NCBI GenBank assembly: GCA_025350425.1
Contig: JANXXW010000084.1
Coordinates: 1-5,860, forward strand
Source: Rhodospirillales bacterium
GTDB lineage: Bacteria; Pseudomonadota; Alphaproteobacteria; Acetobacterales; Acetobacteraceae
Reading direction: 5' to 3'
DNA length: 5,860 nucleotides
In this document: positions 1 to 5,662 of the stretch, piece after piece
How positions within the stretch are numbered: the first letter of the stretch is position 1
Layout: every line of letters starts with the position of its first letter
The notes under the pieces: model-generated
Seen by the model: the letters and a program-made list of their open reading frames with translations, nothing else
The model's database searches: none
Told to the model about the DNA's origin: nothing
Position numbers and translations under genes: made by a program

Positions 1-30
1 CCACGGTCACGCGGCATCCATCCCCGACAA

Positions 31-1593
31 ATGCGATTACTTCAACATCGTTTCGTCCAGGCGCTCGGCCAATTGCTGCCTGCGCTGCTTCCGGCGCTGT
101 TGTTCGTGCCGATCGTGCTGTCTCCGCCGCTGAATCACGACGTGGCCGCGGTGCTGAACTTCAGCGAGCGGTGGCTGAACGGGGAGCAACTCTACGTCGA
201 TCTCATCGATGTAAACCCGCCGTTGATCTACGTGCTGAACCTGCTGCCCGCGCTGCTGGAGCAGATCACCCCGCTCGACGGTGTGCGCTCGCTGCAGCTC
301 TGCCTGTTTCTGTTCGGACTATATGCCTGGTTCCTGGCCTTCCGCGTCCGGGACCGGCGCGCGGAAGGCGCCACCGAACGCGCGCTGCTCGATGTGATGC
401 CGGCGCTGTTTCTGTTCTGCGGTGGTTACGATTTCGGCCAGCGCGAGCACCTGATGGCCGTGGCCGCGCTGCCCTACATTCTTGCCGCGTGCCGCCGAGA
501 GGCCGGACAAAGGCCGCTTGGAGGCGTCGGCGTCGGCGTCCTGGCTGGGGTGTGCTTCGCGCTCAAGCCGCATTTCCTCGCCGTGCCTGCGCTGATCGAG
601 GTAGCGGTATTGCTCGGGCGCGGCCGCCTGGGATGGGCAGCAGCTTGGCGGAGGACATGGCGCGATCCTGTCCTGATCGCCATGGTCGCGGTGTGGCTGG
701 CCTACGTGGTTTCATTGCCTGTTGTGTTCCCGGATTACCTCAACGTCGTGGTCCCGCTGGTATGGGATTTCTACGTCGATCTCGGTGGTCTCTCGGTATG
801 GGATGTCATGCTGATGCCGCGCATGGCGACGGCGCTCCTGTTGCTGCTGCCTTTGCTGGCAATCGCCGCGCGGCAATTGCTGCAGCCCGTCGGAGCGTTG
901 CCGCGTATGTTGCTTCTGGCCGCCCTAGGCGCGCTCGCCTCGGCGTTGGCGCAACACAAGGGGTGGTCCTACCACATCGTCCCGATCGAGATGTTCGAGC
1001 TCGCGCTTGGTCTGGTGCTGGCCGCGCGCTGGCTCGACAGACAGGGGAGCGCGCGCACTCGGAAAGCCGGGGTGCACGCGGCGAGTGCGTTGACCGGGTT
1101 GTTCGCGCTCTACGTTGTCTCGAACGGAGAGGCACCTTGGAAGGAATTCGCATACGCCGGCAGTGACGCCGCGGGCCTTGCGGATCTGCTGGGAGAGGAG
1201 GCGCGGGGCGAGAGAGTGCTTGTACTGTCGCCGGGGATCTGGCCAATCTTCCCAGCGCTCAATTACGCCGATGTGCAGATGACGCTGCGCGAGATGAATA
1301 TGTGGTTGCTGGAAGGCGCCTATGAGACCTGCCTGCCGAACGGCCATCGGTATCGCGAGGTGTGGGAAATGGGCCGGCCGGAATTCTACATGTTCCGCAC
1401 TGTCGCCGAGGATTTCGCCCGGGCACCTCCCGCCGCTGTGGTGGTGGACAAGGAGCCCGGCATTCCCTGGTGCGGCGAACAGTTCAGCTTCGTGGCGTAT
1501 TTCACGCGCCATCCGCTATTCGCCGAAGTCTGGTCCCACTACCACTTAGCCGCGTCCTGGGGCCGATATCAGGTGTTCACCCGCAAGGATTGA
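31..1593 (+). CDS. GT-C-like polytopic membrane protein, putative glycosyltransferase
   Basis: This 520-aa protein has many hydrophobic segments, at roughly residues 12-31, 65-79, 88-104, 120-130, 142-154, 163-195, 213-233, 264-280, 292-307, 321-332 and 349-363, followed by a soluble C-terminal part from about 365. Directly after the first membrane segment comes an N-H-D motif (35-37), then G-E-x-L-Y-x-D (51-57) and N-P-P-L-I-Y (62-67). This arrangement is typical of GT-C glycosyltransferases, which use polyprenyl-phosphate sugars on the outer face of the inner membrane; the loop Asp (D37) would be catalytic. Further motifs are DFGQREH (134-140), KPHF (179-182) and QHKGWSYH (308-315). Substrate and pathway are unknown. 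The ATG at 31 gives a short cytoplasmic tail before the first helix, but it has no clear Shine-Dalgarno and the frame stays open to the window edge, so the true start could lie upstream. The gene converges on the next one with a 5-base gap. Confidence 0.8.
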   Translation: MRLLQHRFVQALGQLLPALLPALLFVPIVLSPPLNHDVAAVLNFSERWLNGEQLYVDLIDVNPPLIYVLNLLPALLEQITPLDGVRSLQLCLFLFGLYAWFLAFRVRDRRAEGATERALLDVMPALFLFCGGYDFGQREHLMAVAALPYILAACRREAGQRPLGGVGVGVLAGVCFALKPHFLAVPALIEVAVLLGRGRLGWAAAWRRTWRDPVLIAMVAVWLAYVVSLPVVFPDYLNVVVPLVWDFYVDLGGLSVWDVMLMPRMATALLLLLPLLAIAARQLLQPVGALPRMLLLAALGALASALAQHKGWSYHIVPIEMFELALGLVLAARWLDRQGSARTRKAGVHAASALTGLFALYVVSNGEAPWKEFAYAGSDAAGLADLLGEEARGERVLVLSPGIWPIFPALNYADVQMTLREMNMWLLEGAYETCLPNGHRYREVWEMGRPEFYMFRTVAEDFARAPPAAVVVDKEPGIPWCGEQFSFVAYFTRHPLFAEVWSHYHLAASWGRYQVFTRKD

Positions 1594-1597
1594 CGTT

Positions 1598-1609
1598 GTC
1601 ACGCGTGAC
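1598..1609. repeat. Perfect 12-bp palindrome at the end of the regulator gene
   Basis: GTCACGCGTGAC is a perfect palindrome spanning the stop codon of the Lrp/AsnC gene, inside the 5-base convergent gap and the last codons. An overlapping inverted pair TGAC (1591-1594) and GTCA (1598-1601) extends the symmetry to the left. There is no T-run, so a classic terminator is unlikely; its function, if any, is unknown. Confidence 0.5.
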
Positions 1610-2060
1610 TGGTGGGAACCGCCGTCTCCAGCTTGAGCGTTTCCATCGAAATATAGGCGGACACGTCGGCCAACTCGATCCGGTGGACCAGTTGCTTGTA
1701 AATCGTATCGTAATGTTCGACGTTGGGGAGCACGACTTTCAGGATGTAGTCGAAATTGCCGGTGAGGCGATGCACCTCGACGATTTCGGGGATGTCGATC
1801 ACGGTCGTGCGGAACAAGGCCAGCCAGTCGGCTGTATGGCGCGTTGTCTTGACCACGATAAACACCGTTGTCGGCACGCCCATTCGCGCCCGGTCGAGCA
1901 ACGCGACCCGGCGCGTGATGGTGCCCTCCTCCTTCAAGCGCGCGATACGGCGGGAGCAGGCGGAGGCCGATAGGCAAACACGGTCGGCGATCTCAATGAC
2001 CGGCATGTCCGCATCAGCCTGCAGTAGCGCGAGAATGGCGCGGTCATAACTGTCAATCAT
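1599..2060 (-). CDS. Lrp/AsnC family transcriptional regulator
   Basis: This is a 153-aa protein of the usual Lrp/AsnC length and architecture. It opens with the family-like start MIDSYDRAIL and has an N-terminal winged helix-turn-helix (about residues 19-46, with SASACSRRIARLKEEG as recognition helix and turn). A C-terminal RAM ligand-binding and oligomerisation domain follows (about 65-145), including the G-N-F-D-Y segment at 101-105. Such proteins sense amino acids and bind DNA as dimers to octamers. It is transcribed divergently from an amino-acid racemase gene across 128 bases, so that operon and its own gene are the likely targets (inference). Start choice: the ATG at 2060 matches the family N-terminus but has no visible Shine-Dalgarno. 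An in-frame TTG at 2096 has GGAGG (2107-2111) 10 bases upstream and would add 12 mostly basic residues, giving 165 aa. Confidence 0.92.
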   Translation of the reverse strand: MIDSYDRAILALLQADADMPVIEIADRVCLSASACSRRIARLKEEGTITRRVALLDRARMGVPTTVFIVVKTTRHTADWLALFRTTVIDIPEIVEVHRLTGNFDYILKVVLPNVEHYDTIYKQLVHRIELADVSAYISMETLKLETAVPTSHA

Positions 2061-2188
2061 ACGGCGCAGAATGCGCGAGCGGCGGCTTCGGCGCAATTTT
2101 GCCGCGCCTCCGGTGAATCAGTTGGCGAAAACGCGCGCTGTTTGCATCCAGCTCGCTGCATGTTGGCATCCTGGATTGGAGAGCGGCA
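2061..2188. promoter_or_regulatory. Divergent intergenic region between regulator and racemase genes
   Basis: These 128 bases must hold the start signals of both the regulator (leftward) and the racemase operon (rightward). No convincing sigma-70 -35/-10 pair could be picked by eye. Visible symmetric elements are GCAA-TT-TTGC at 2093-2102, a direct repeat GCATCC at 2144-2149 and 2166-2171 (22 bases apart, about two helical turns), and the short palindrome ATCC-T-GGAT at 2168-2176. These are candidate binding sites for the Lrp/AsnC protein, which usually contacts several phased, weakly conserved sites; none is proven. If the regulator starts at TTG 2096, the left part of this region is coding. 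Confidence 0.5.
2178..2183 (+). promoter_or_regulatory. Ribosome binding site of the racemase gene
   Basis: The purine-rich GGAGAG ends 5 bases before the ATG at 2189. It supports that start, which also gives the family N-terminus M-K-T-I-G-L-I-G-G-M. Confidence 0.6.
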
Positions 2189-2905
2189 ATGAAGACTATT
2201 GGGCTGATCGGCGGCATGAGCTGGGAATCGACGGCGGTGTACTACAGGCTCATCAATCAGGCCGTCCGCGCGCGTCTCGGTGGGCTGCATTCGGCTGAGA
2301 TCGTCCTGCGTTCGCTCGACTTCGAAGCAGTCGCCCGCCTTCAGCGTGCCGATCGCTGGGACGAGGCGGGGGCGTTGCTCGCCCGCGCAGGTGCCAGCCT
2401 CGCTGCCGCAGGGGCCGATTGCGTGCTGATCTGCACCAACACCATGCACCTCGTGGCCGACACCGTGGCCGCCGGTATCGACGTGCCGTTGCTGAACGTG
2501 ATCGACGAAACCGGCAGCGCACTCGCCGCCGCCGGCCATCGCCGCCCGTTGTTGCTCGCCACGCGGTACACCATGGAGCATGGTTTCTACACCGATCGCC
2601 TGCGTGCCGGACACGGTATCGATGCGCTGGTGCCCGAAGAGCACGATCGTGTCGCGGTGCATGGCATTATCTTTGAAGAACTGTGCCAGGGCGTCGTGCT
2701 CGACCAGTCGCGGGCGCGGCTGATGCAGGCAATCGGACGCGGCATGGACGCTGGCGCCGACAGCGTCATTCTCGGCTGCACCGAGTTGTGCCTGTTGTTC
2801 GATGCCGACGCGTTGCCGTGCCCTGGGCTAGACTCCACCGCGATCCACGCTGCGGCGGCCGTCAATTTTGCATTTTCCGAAGTGGGCTTACGGAAGGCCG
2901 CCTGA
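2189..2905 (+). CDS. Aspartate/glutamate racemase family protein (YgeA-like)
   Basis: This 238-aa cytosolic enzyme belongs to the PLP-independent Asp/Glu racemase superfamily. The N-terminus MKTIGLIGGMSWEST matches the YgeA/aspartate racemase branch. Both catalytic cysteines are present: Cys82 in CTNTMH (82-87) and Cys197 in GCTEL (196-200). They act as the acid/base pair that removes and returns the alpha proton of the substrate. A third family motif, LLATRYTME (122-130), is also present. The length equals that of E. coli YgeA-type racemases (about 230 aa). Family members act on aspartate, glutamate or a broad range of amino acids, and the sequence does not settle which. It is the first gene of a two-gene operon, 3 bases before the amidotransferase-like gene, and lies divergent from an Lrp/AsnC regulator, which fits amino-acid-responsive control. 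The alternative of maleate isomerase or hydantoin racemase is less likely given the N-terminal motif. Confidence 0.93.
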   Translation: MKTIGLIGGMSWESTAVYYRLINQAVRARLGGLHSAEIVLRSLDFEAVARLQRADRWDEAGALLARAGASLAAAGADCVLICTNTMHLVADTVAAGIDVPLLNVIDETGSALAAAGHRRPLLLATRYTMEHGFYTDRLRAGHGIDALVPEEHDRVAVHGIIFEELCQGVVLDQSRARLMQAIGRGMDAGADSVILGCTELCLLFDADALPCPGLDSTAIHAAAAVNFAFSEVGLRKAA

Positions 2906-2908
2906 GCC

Positions 2909-3676
2909 ATGTGCCGTCTGGTCGCGTATGTCGGCGCGCCTATTTTCCCCGCCGCCCTCCTGGCGGGGAAGGGCGGGCTGATCGCGCAATCCCTCGCCGC
3001 CCGTGAGGCGAAAACCGTGGTCAATGGCGATGGCTGCGGGTTGGGCTGGTATGGCGAATTGGACGAGCCCGGCCTCTACCGCGGGATACGCCCGGCGTGG
3101 TCGGACCCGAACCTCGCCTCGCTGTGCCGCCAGGTTCGGACCAGGCTGTTTTGCGCCCATATTCGTTCGGCCACGTCCGGCGAGGTCTCGGTCGCAAACT
3201 GTCACCCCTTCGCGGCTGGGCGGCACTTGTTCATGCATAACGGCCAGGTCGGCGGCTATGACCGGGTGCGGCGGCAACTCGAAGCGCTCATCACGGATGA
3301 GCATTACAGTCTTCGGCGCGGCACCGGGGATAGCGAAACGATCTTCCTGGCGGCCCTGGCCCGTGGCCTCGACCGCGATCCGATCACCGCGATCTCGCGC
3401 ACCCTTGCCGACATTGCCAACCGCATGGCCGATACCGGGGTCAGGCAAGCGCTCCGTTTCGCCGCCGTCTATACCGACGGCCAAACATTATGGGCTTATC
3501 GCTGGTCGAGCGACACGAAGCCGCCGACACTTTATTGGCGGCACACGACTGCGGGCGTGGTCGTCGTGTCCGAACCGATGGACAACGGAAATTGGAACGA
3601 AATCAAGCCGGGCAGCGTCCTGACGGCCACGATCGATGCCAAAGTCCGCACCGAGCGGCTGCTTGTGGCCGCCTAA
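2909..3676 (+). CDS. Class II glutamine amidotransferase family protein (YafJ/EgtC-like Ntn hydrolase)
   Basis: This 255-aa protein begins M-C-R-L-V-A-Y-V-G. Removal of Met would expose Cys2, the N-terminal nucleophile of class II glutamine amidotransferases. Other family motifs are NGDGCGLGWY (39-48), HIRSAT (84-89), a CHPF segment (98-101), the MHNGQ oxyanion-hole segment (109-113), GTGDSE (138-143) and SEPMD (221-225). The protein consists of this single glutaminase-type domain with no synthetase partner domain. It resembles E. coli YafJ (of similar length) and the gamma-glutamyl hydrolase EgtC. Neighbouring ergothioneine genes (egtB, egtD) are absent here, so an EgtC role is not supported. 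It probably hydrolyses a gamma-glutamyl amide bond in an unknown substrate. The ATG lies 3 bases after the racemase stop; GGAAGG (2892-2897) is a possible, rather distant ribosome site. A strong hairpin sequence lies inside codons 13-21. Its end is 3 bases from a convergent stop. Confidence 0.92.
   Translation: MCRLVAYVGAPIFPAALLAGKGGLIAQSLAAREAKTVVNGDGCGLGWYGELDEPGLYRGIRPAWSDPNLASLCRQVRTRLFCAHIRSATSGEVSVANCHPFAAGRHLFMHNGQVGGYDRVRRQLEALITDEHYSLRRGTGDSETIFLAALARGLDRDPITAISRTLADIANRMADTGVRQALRFAAVYTDGQTLWAYRWSSDTKPPTLYWRHTTAGVVVVSEPMDNGNWNEIKPGSVLTATIDAKVRTERLLVAA
2945..2970 (+). repeat. Perfect 9-bp inverted repeat inside the amidotransferase 5' coding region
   Basis: TTCCCCGCC (2945-2953) and GGCGGGGAA (2962-2970) are perfectly complementary around an 8-base loop. 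A competing arm GGGC (2971-2974) could instead pair with GCCC (2954-2957). It sits about 36 bases after the start codon and would form a very stable mRNA hairpin. It has no U-tract, so it is not a standard intrinsic terminator. Confidence 0.6.
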
Positions 3677-3679
3677 CCG

Positions 3680-4306
3680 CTATTTCGGTCGGTGCAGGTC
3701 GAACCTGCTTTCCGGGCGAATTTCAGCATACGCCGACGGTCCACCAGCACGCAGCACGATGCCGGCGGTGAAGGTGTCGAACAATCCGTCCTTGAGCAAA
3801 TGGTGGGCAATGTGAACGGCGACGACCTCGCCCAGCACCAGCCACGCCGGCGTGGGGTTGCCCACATGACCCTTCAACTGGACGATCTGCGACACCTTGC
3901 ATTCGAAATGCACCGGGCTCTCGGCCACGCGTGGTGCCGACACCAACTGGGACGGCACGGGCGTCAGCCCTCCGAGTTCAAACTCATTCGTATCGTAGGG
4001 GACGGAGGCGCAGGTTTCATTCATCCGTGCCGCGAGGTCGCGGGTGGTGAGATTCCACACGAACTCCCCGGTTTCCTGGCAATTGCGCAAGCTATCCTTG
4101 GCGCTGGTGCTGGAGAAGCCGATGATCGGGGGGGTGTAGTTGAAACCATTGAAGAAGCTGTACGGAGCAAGGTTCAACGAGCCGTCCGCGCCGCACGTGG
4201 ATATCCAGCCGATCGGCCGTGGGCCGATGATGGAGTTGAACGGATCGTGCGGGAGGCCGTGGCCCTTCGACGGCTCGTAGCTGTGCATGTCTGGGATATC
4301 GCTCAT
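3680..4306 (-). CDS. Flavin reductase family protein (FMN-binding split barrel)
   Basis: This 208-aa protein is of the flavin reductase-like (DIM6/NTAB, split-barrel) type. Motifs that place it are GPRPIGWIST (28-37), NLAPYSFFNGF (45-55), the DSLRNCQETGEFVWNL block (71-86, a GEFVxNL-type motif of the family) and the C-terminal RAGGPSAYAE (186-195). These proteins bind FMN and either reduce flavins with NAD(P)H for a partner oxygenase or act as flavoproteins themselves; substrate and partner cannot be told from the sequence. No signal peptide is seen, so it is cytosolic. The start is set by the ATGA overlap with the otsB stop, with GGAGG (4317-4321) 10 bases upstream. It is the last gene of the minus-strand operon, and its stop lies 3 bases from the convergent amidotransferase stop. 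Confidence 0.9.
   Translation of the reverse strand: MSDIPDMHSYEPSKGHGLPHDPFNSIIGPRPIGWISTCGADGSLNLAPYSFFNGFNYTPPIIGFSSTSAKDSLRNCQETGEFVWNLTTRDLAARMNETCASVPYDTNEFELGGLTPVPSQLVSAPRVAESPVHFECKVSQIVQLKGHVGNPTPAWLVLGEVVAVHIAHHLLKDGLFDTFTAGIVLRAGGPSAYAEIRPESRFDLHRPK
3694..3711 (+). terminator. Possible weak intrinsic terminator of the racemase-amidotransferase operon
   Basis: The sequence GCAGGT-CGA-ACCTGC forms a 6-bp stem with a 3-base loop, followed by TTT. It begins 18 bases after the plus-strand stop codon at 3676 and lies inside the 3' end of the convergent flavin reductase gene. The short stem and only three T residues make it a weak candidate. Confidence 0.3.
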
Positions 4307-5058
4307 AATCCACGCCCCTCCGCCAGACGCACGAGCCAGGCACGTACGCCGGCGGGATCGCCGAATATGTCCTGAACGCGATAACCTTCGCCACCGGCCG
4401 CACGCGCAGCCCGCATGGCATCTTCATCCGTCACGTCATCGCCGACATAGATCGGCGTTCGGCCGGCGAACGGTGGCTGCGCCATGATTAGGCGGACCGC
4501 GTGGCCTTTGTCTGCGCCCCGTGGTTTCAGTTCCCAAGCCATGTGCGCGCGCATCAGTTCGAATGAATTGTCACCAACCGCTCGTTGCGGGTCCGCCATG
4601 ATGGACAGCATCGCCTGACGCAACACCGGGCCGATCTCGGGCACGGCGCGGTAATGCAGCACGAAGCCGCGCGCCTTCTCCTCGATGAGCACGCCGGGAT
4701 ACCCGGCCGCCACCTGATTCGCCTGCGCGCGCCATTCGGCCGGTGGTGTCGGAAGGTCGGCACGTTCGAGGGCACCGTCGGGCGCGTGGCGGATCGCGCC
4801 GCCATGCTCGCCCGCCACGGCAAAGGGAATGCCGGGCAGCAATGCGTCGATCTGATCGACCGGGCGACCGGTGACCACAGCGACGGCATTGTCCAGAAGA
4901 TCACGCAGTCTCCGAAGGCTCCGGGGCAAATCGGGTGGAACCACGACAGCATCGGGCGTCGGCGCGATGTCGAGAAGCGTGCCATCGAGATCCAACAGCA
5001 ACGCCGCGCGGGGCGGCAGCGATGGCAGCAGATTCAACGGGAGGGGGGGAGAACTCAT
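4303..5058 (-). CDS. otsB: Trehalose-6-phosphate phosphatase
   Basis: This 251-aa HAD-superfamily phosphatase removes phosphate from trehalose 6-phosphate, the last step of the OtsA/OtsB trehalose pathway, in the cytosol. Motif I is LLDLDGTLLD (21-30), with nucleophile Asp23 and acid/base Asp25. Motif II is VVTGR (61-65), the motif III lysine lies in the ELKPRGADKG region (176-185), and motif IV is VGDDVTDED (205-213). Substrate-specificity elements of the T6P phosphatase cap are present: GEHGG (83-87), EEKARGFVLHYR (126-137) and the segment leading to ELKPRG. The length is close to E. coli OtsB. The start ATG overlaps the DUF2155 stop in an ATGA, and its own stop overlaps the next start in the same way. 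Only weak Shine-Dalgarno complementarity precedes it, so translation probably depends on coupling. OtsA is not in the window. Codons 4-6 contain a run of seven C residues. Confidence 0.95.
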   Translation of the reverse strand: MSSPPLPLNLLPSLPPRAALLLDLDGTLLDIAPTPDAVVVPPDLPRSLRRLRDLLDNAVAVVTGRPVDQIDALLPGIPFAVAGEHGGAIRHAPDGALERADLPTPPAEWRAQANQVAAGYPGVLIEEKARGFVLHYRAVPEIGPVLRQAMLSIMADPQRAVGDNSFELMRAHMAWELKPRGADKGHAVRLIMAQPPFAGRTPIYVGDDVTDEDAMRAARAAGGEGYRVQDIFGDPAGVRAWLVRLAEGRGL

Positions 5059-5453
5059 CGGCAGCCCGTTAAGCGCACGTCATAGATGGGATGCTCTAGC
5101 ATGGAGATCGCTGGGTCGGAGGCGAACATCCAGGCGTGGAAGCTGGGCGTGTTCGGGCGGCTGTCCACGATATCCAGAAAGGCCGCGCTGTCGGCTGGAA
5201 TGTCGGGCGGTGGCACGACGCAACTGCGGGCCGTGATGGTTAGAAACCCGTATTTGAACACTTGGCCGACGCGACCGGAGAGCGAGACGGCACGGGCGTT
5301 GACCTTGTCCAGCACACGCAAGTCGACCGTGCCTCTCGCTTGCCAAATTGCCGACGGCGGTGCCGGAATCGCGGGCGGGGAGGGCGACTGGGCGAGACCA
5401 GCGCGGCTGGCCAGTGCCACAACGAGCGCGATAATGATTGCATGGCGGGTCAT
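5055..5453 (-). CDS. DUF2155 domain-containing secreted protein
   Basis: This 132-aa protein has a probable signal peptide: MTRHAIIIALVVALASRAGLA, with cleavage likely after Ala21 (A-G-L-A before QS). A proline-rich stretch follows, then a DUF2155 domain covering about residues 37-131. Recognisable family features are the L-D-K-V-N-A segment (48-53), YGFLTITARSC (68-78), PPPDIP (81-86), AFLDI (91-95) and F-H-A-W-M-F-A-S-D-P-A followed by L-E-H-P-I-Y-D-V (105-126). Two cysteines (78 and 131) could form a periplasmic disulfide. DUF2155 is a widespread alphaproteobacterial family of unknown function, often found near mlaD-type genes, as here. AAGGG (5460-5464) lies 6 bases before the ATG, which also overlaps the upstream stop (ATGA). 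A periplasmic envelope role is inferred from the signal peptide and neighbours only. Confidence 0.9.
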   Translation of the reverse strand: MTRHAIIIALVVALASRAGLAQSPSPPAIPAPPSAIWQARGTVDLRVLDKVNARAVSLSGRVGQVFKYGFLTITARSCVVPPPDIPADSAAFLDIVDSRPNTPSFHAWMFASDPAISMLEHPIYDVRLTGCR

Positions 5454-5662
5454 GGAGCACCCTTGGGGCAGTCGAGTTTGGCGACCATCTCGCTCAGCAG
5501 CCGCCGCATCGCAACTGCGTCCACGCCCATTAGCACCGCATCCTCGAAGGCGTCCTGCATCACCTGCGACAGTTCAACGTAATTTTCCTCCAGCATCTTT
5601 AGCTTTTCCCGGCACGAAACGGGATTGCCATCCGCCTGTGGCCAGATGCTCGGCACGCTCAT
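5450..5662 (-). CDS. Small conserved-looking helical protein (70 aa), unknown function
   Basis: This is a 70-aa protein I cannot assign to a named family. It begins MSVPSIWPQADGNPVSCREK and then appears almost wholly alpha-helical from about residue 17 to 63 (heptad-like L/M/V spacing through KLKMLEENYVELSQVMQDAF and MRRLLSEMVAKL). It has two cysteines (17 and 65), many acidic residues, no signal peptide and no membrane segment, so it is predicted to be cytosolic. Its reality is supported by exact ATGA overlaps with the mlaD stop upstream and the DUF2155 start downstream, and by the absence of any better frame. There is no good Shine-Dalgarno, suggesting translation coupled to mlaD. The position suggests a partner or regulator of the envelope module, but this is inference. 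Confidence 0.82.
   Translation of the reverse strand: MSVPSIWPQADGNPVSCREKLKMLEENYVELSQVMQDAFEDAVLMGVDAVAMRRLLSEMVAKLDCPKGAP

Noticed and set aside
523..540. Three tandem GGCGTC units
   Set aside because: They encode a Gly-Val repeat in a membrane segment of the GT-C-like protein; too short to treat as a functional repeat.
925..1512. 195-aa minus-strand open frame
   Set aside because: It is antisense to the GT-C-like membrane protein, with no ribosome site or conserved motif.
1362..1973. 203-aa plus-strand open frame bridging the convergent gene pair
   Set aside because: It runs across the end of the membrane-protein gene and antisense to the Lrp/AsnC gene, has no family features, and both overlapped genes are well supported by motifs.
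3003..3623. 206-aa plus-strand open frame inside the amidotransferase gene
   Set aside because: It is an alternative frame of a gene with all its catalytic motifs intact; arginine- and serine-rich composition is typical of a shifted GC-rich frame.
3655..3672. GCGGC/GCCGC inverted repeat near the amidotransferase stop
   Set aside because: The stem is only 5 bp with an 8-base loop and no T-run on either strand, and is expected by chance in GC-rich coding DNA.
3692..4375. 227-aa plus-strand open frame
   Set aside because: It is antisense to the flavin reductase gene and the end of otsB; its composition is a mirror of GC-rich codons and shows no recognisable domain.
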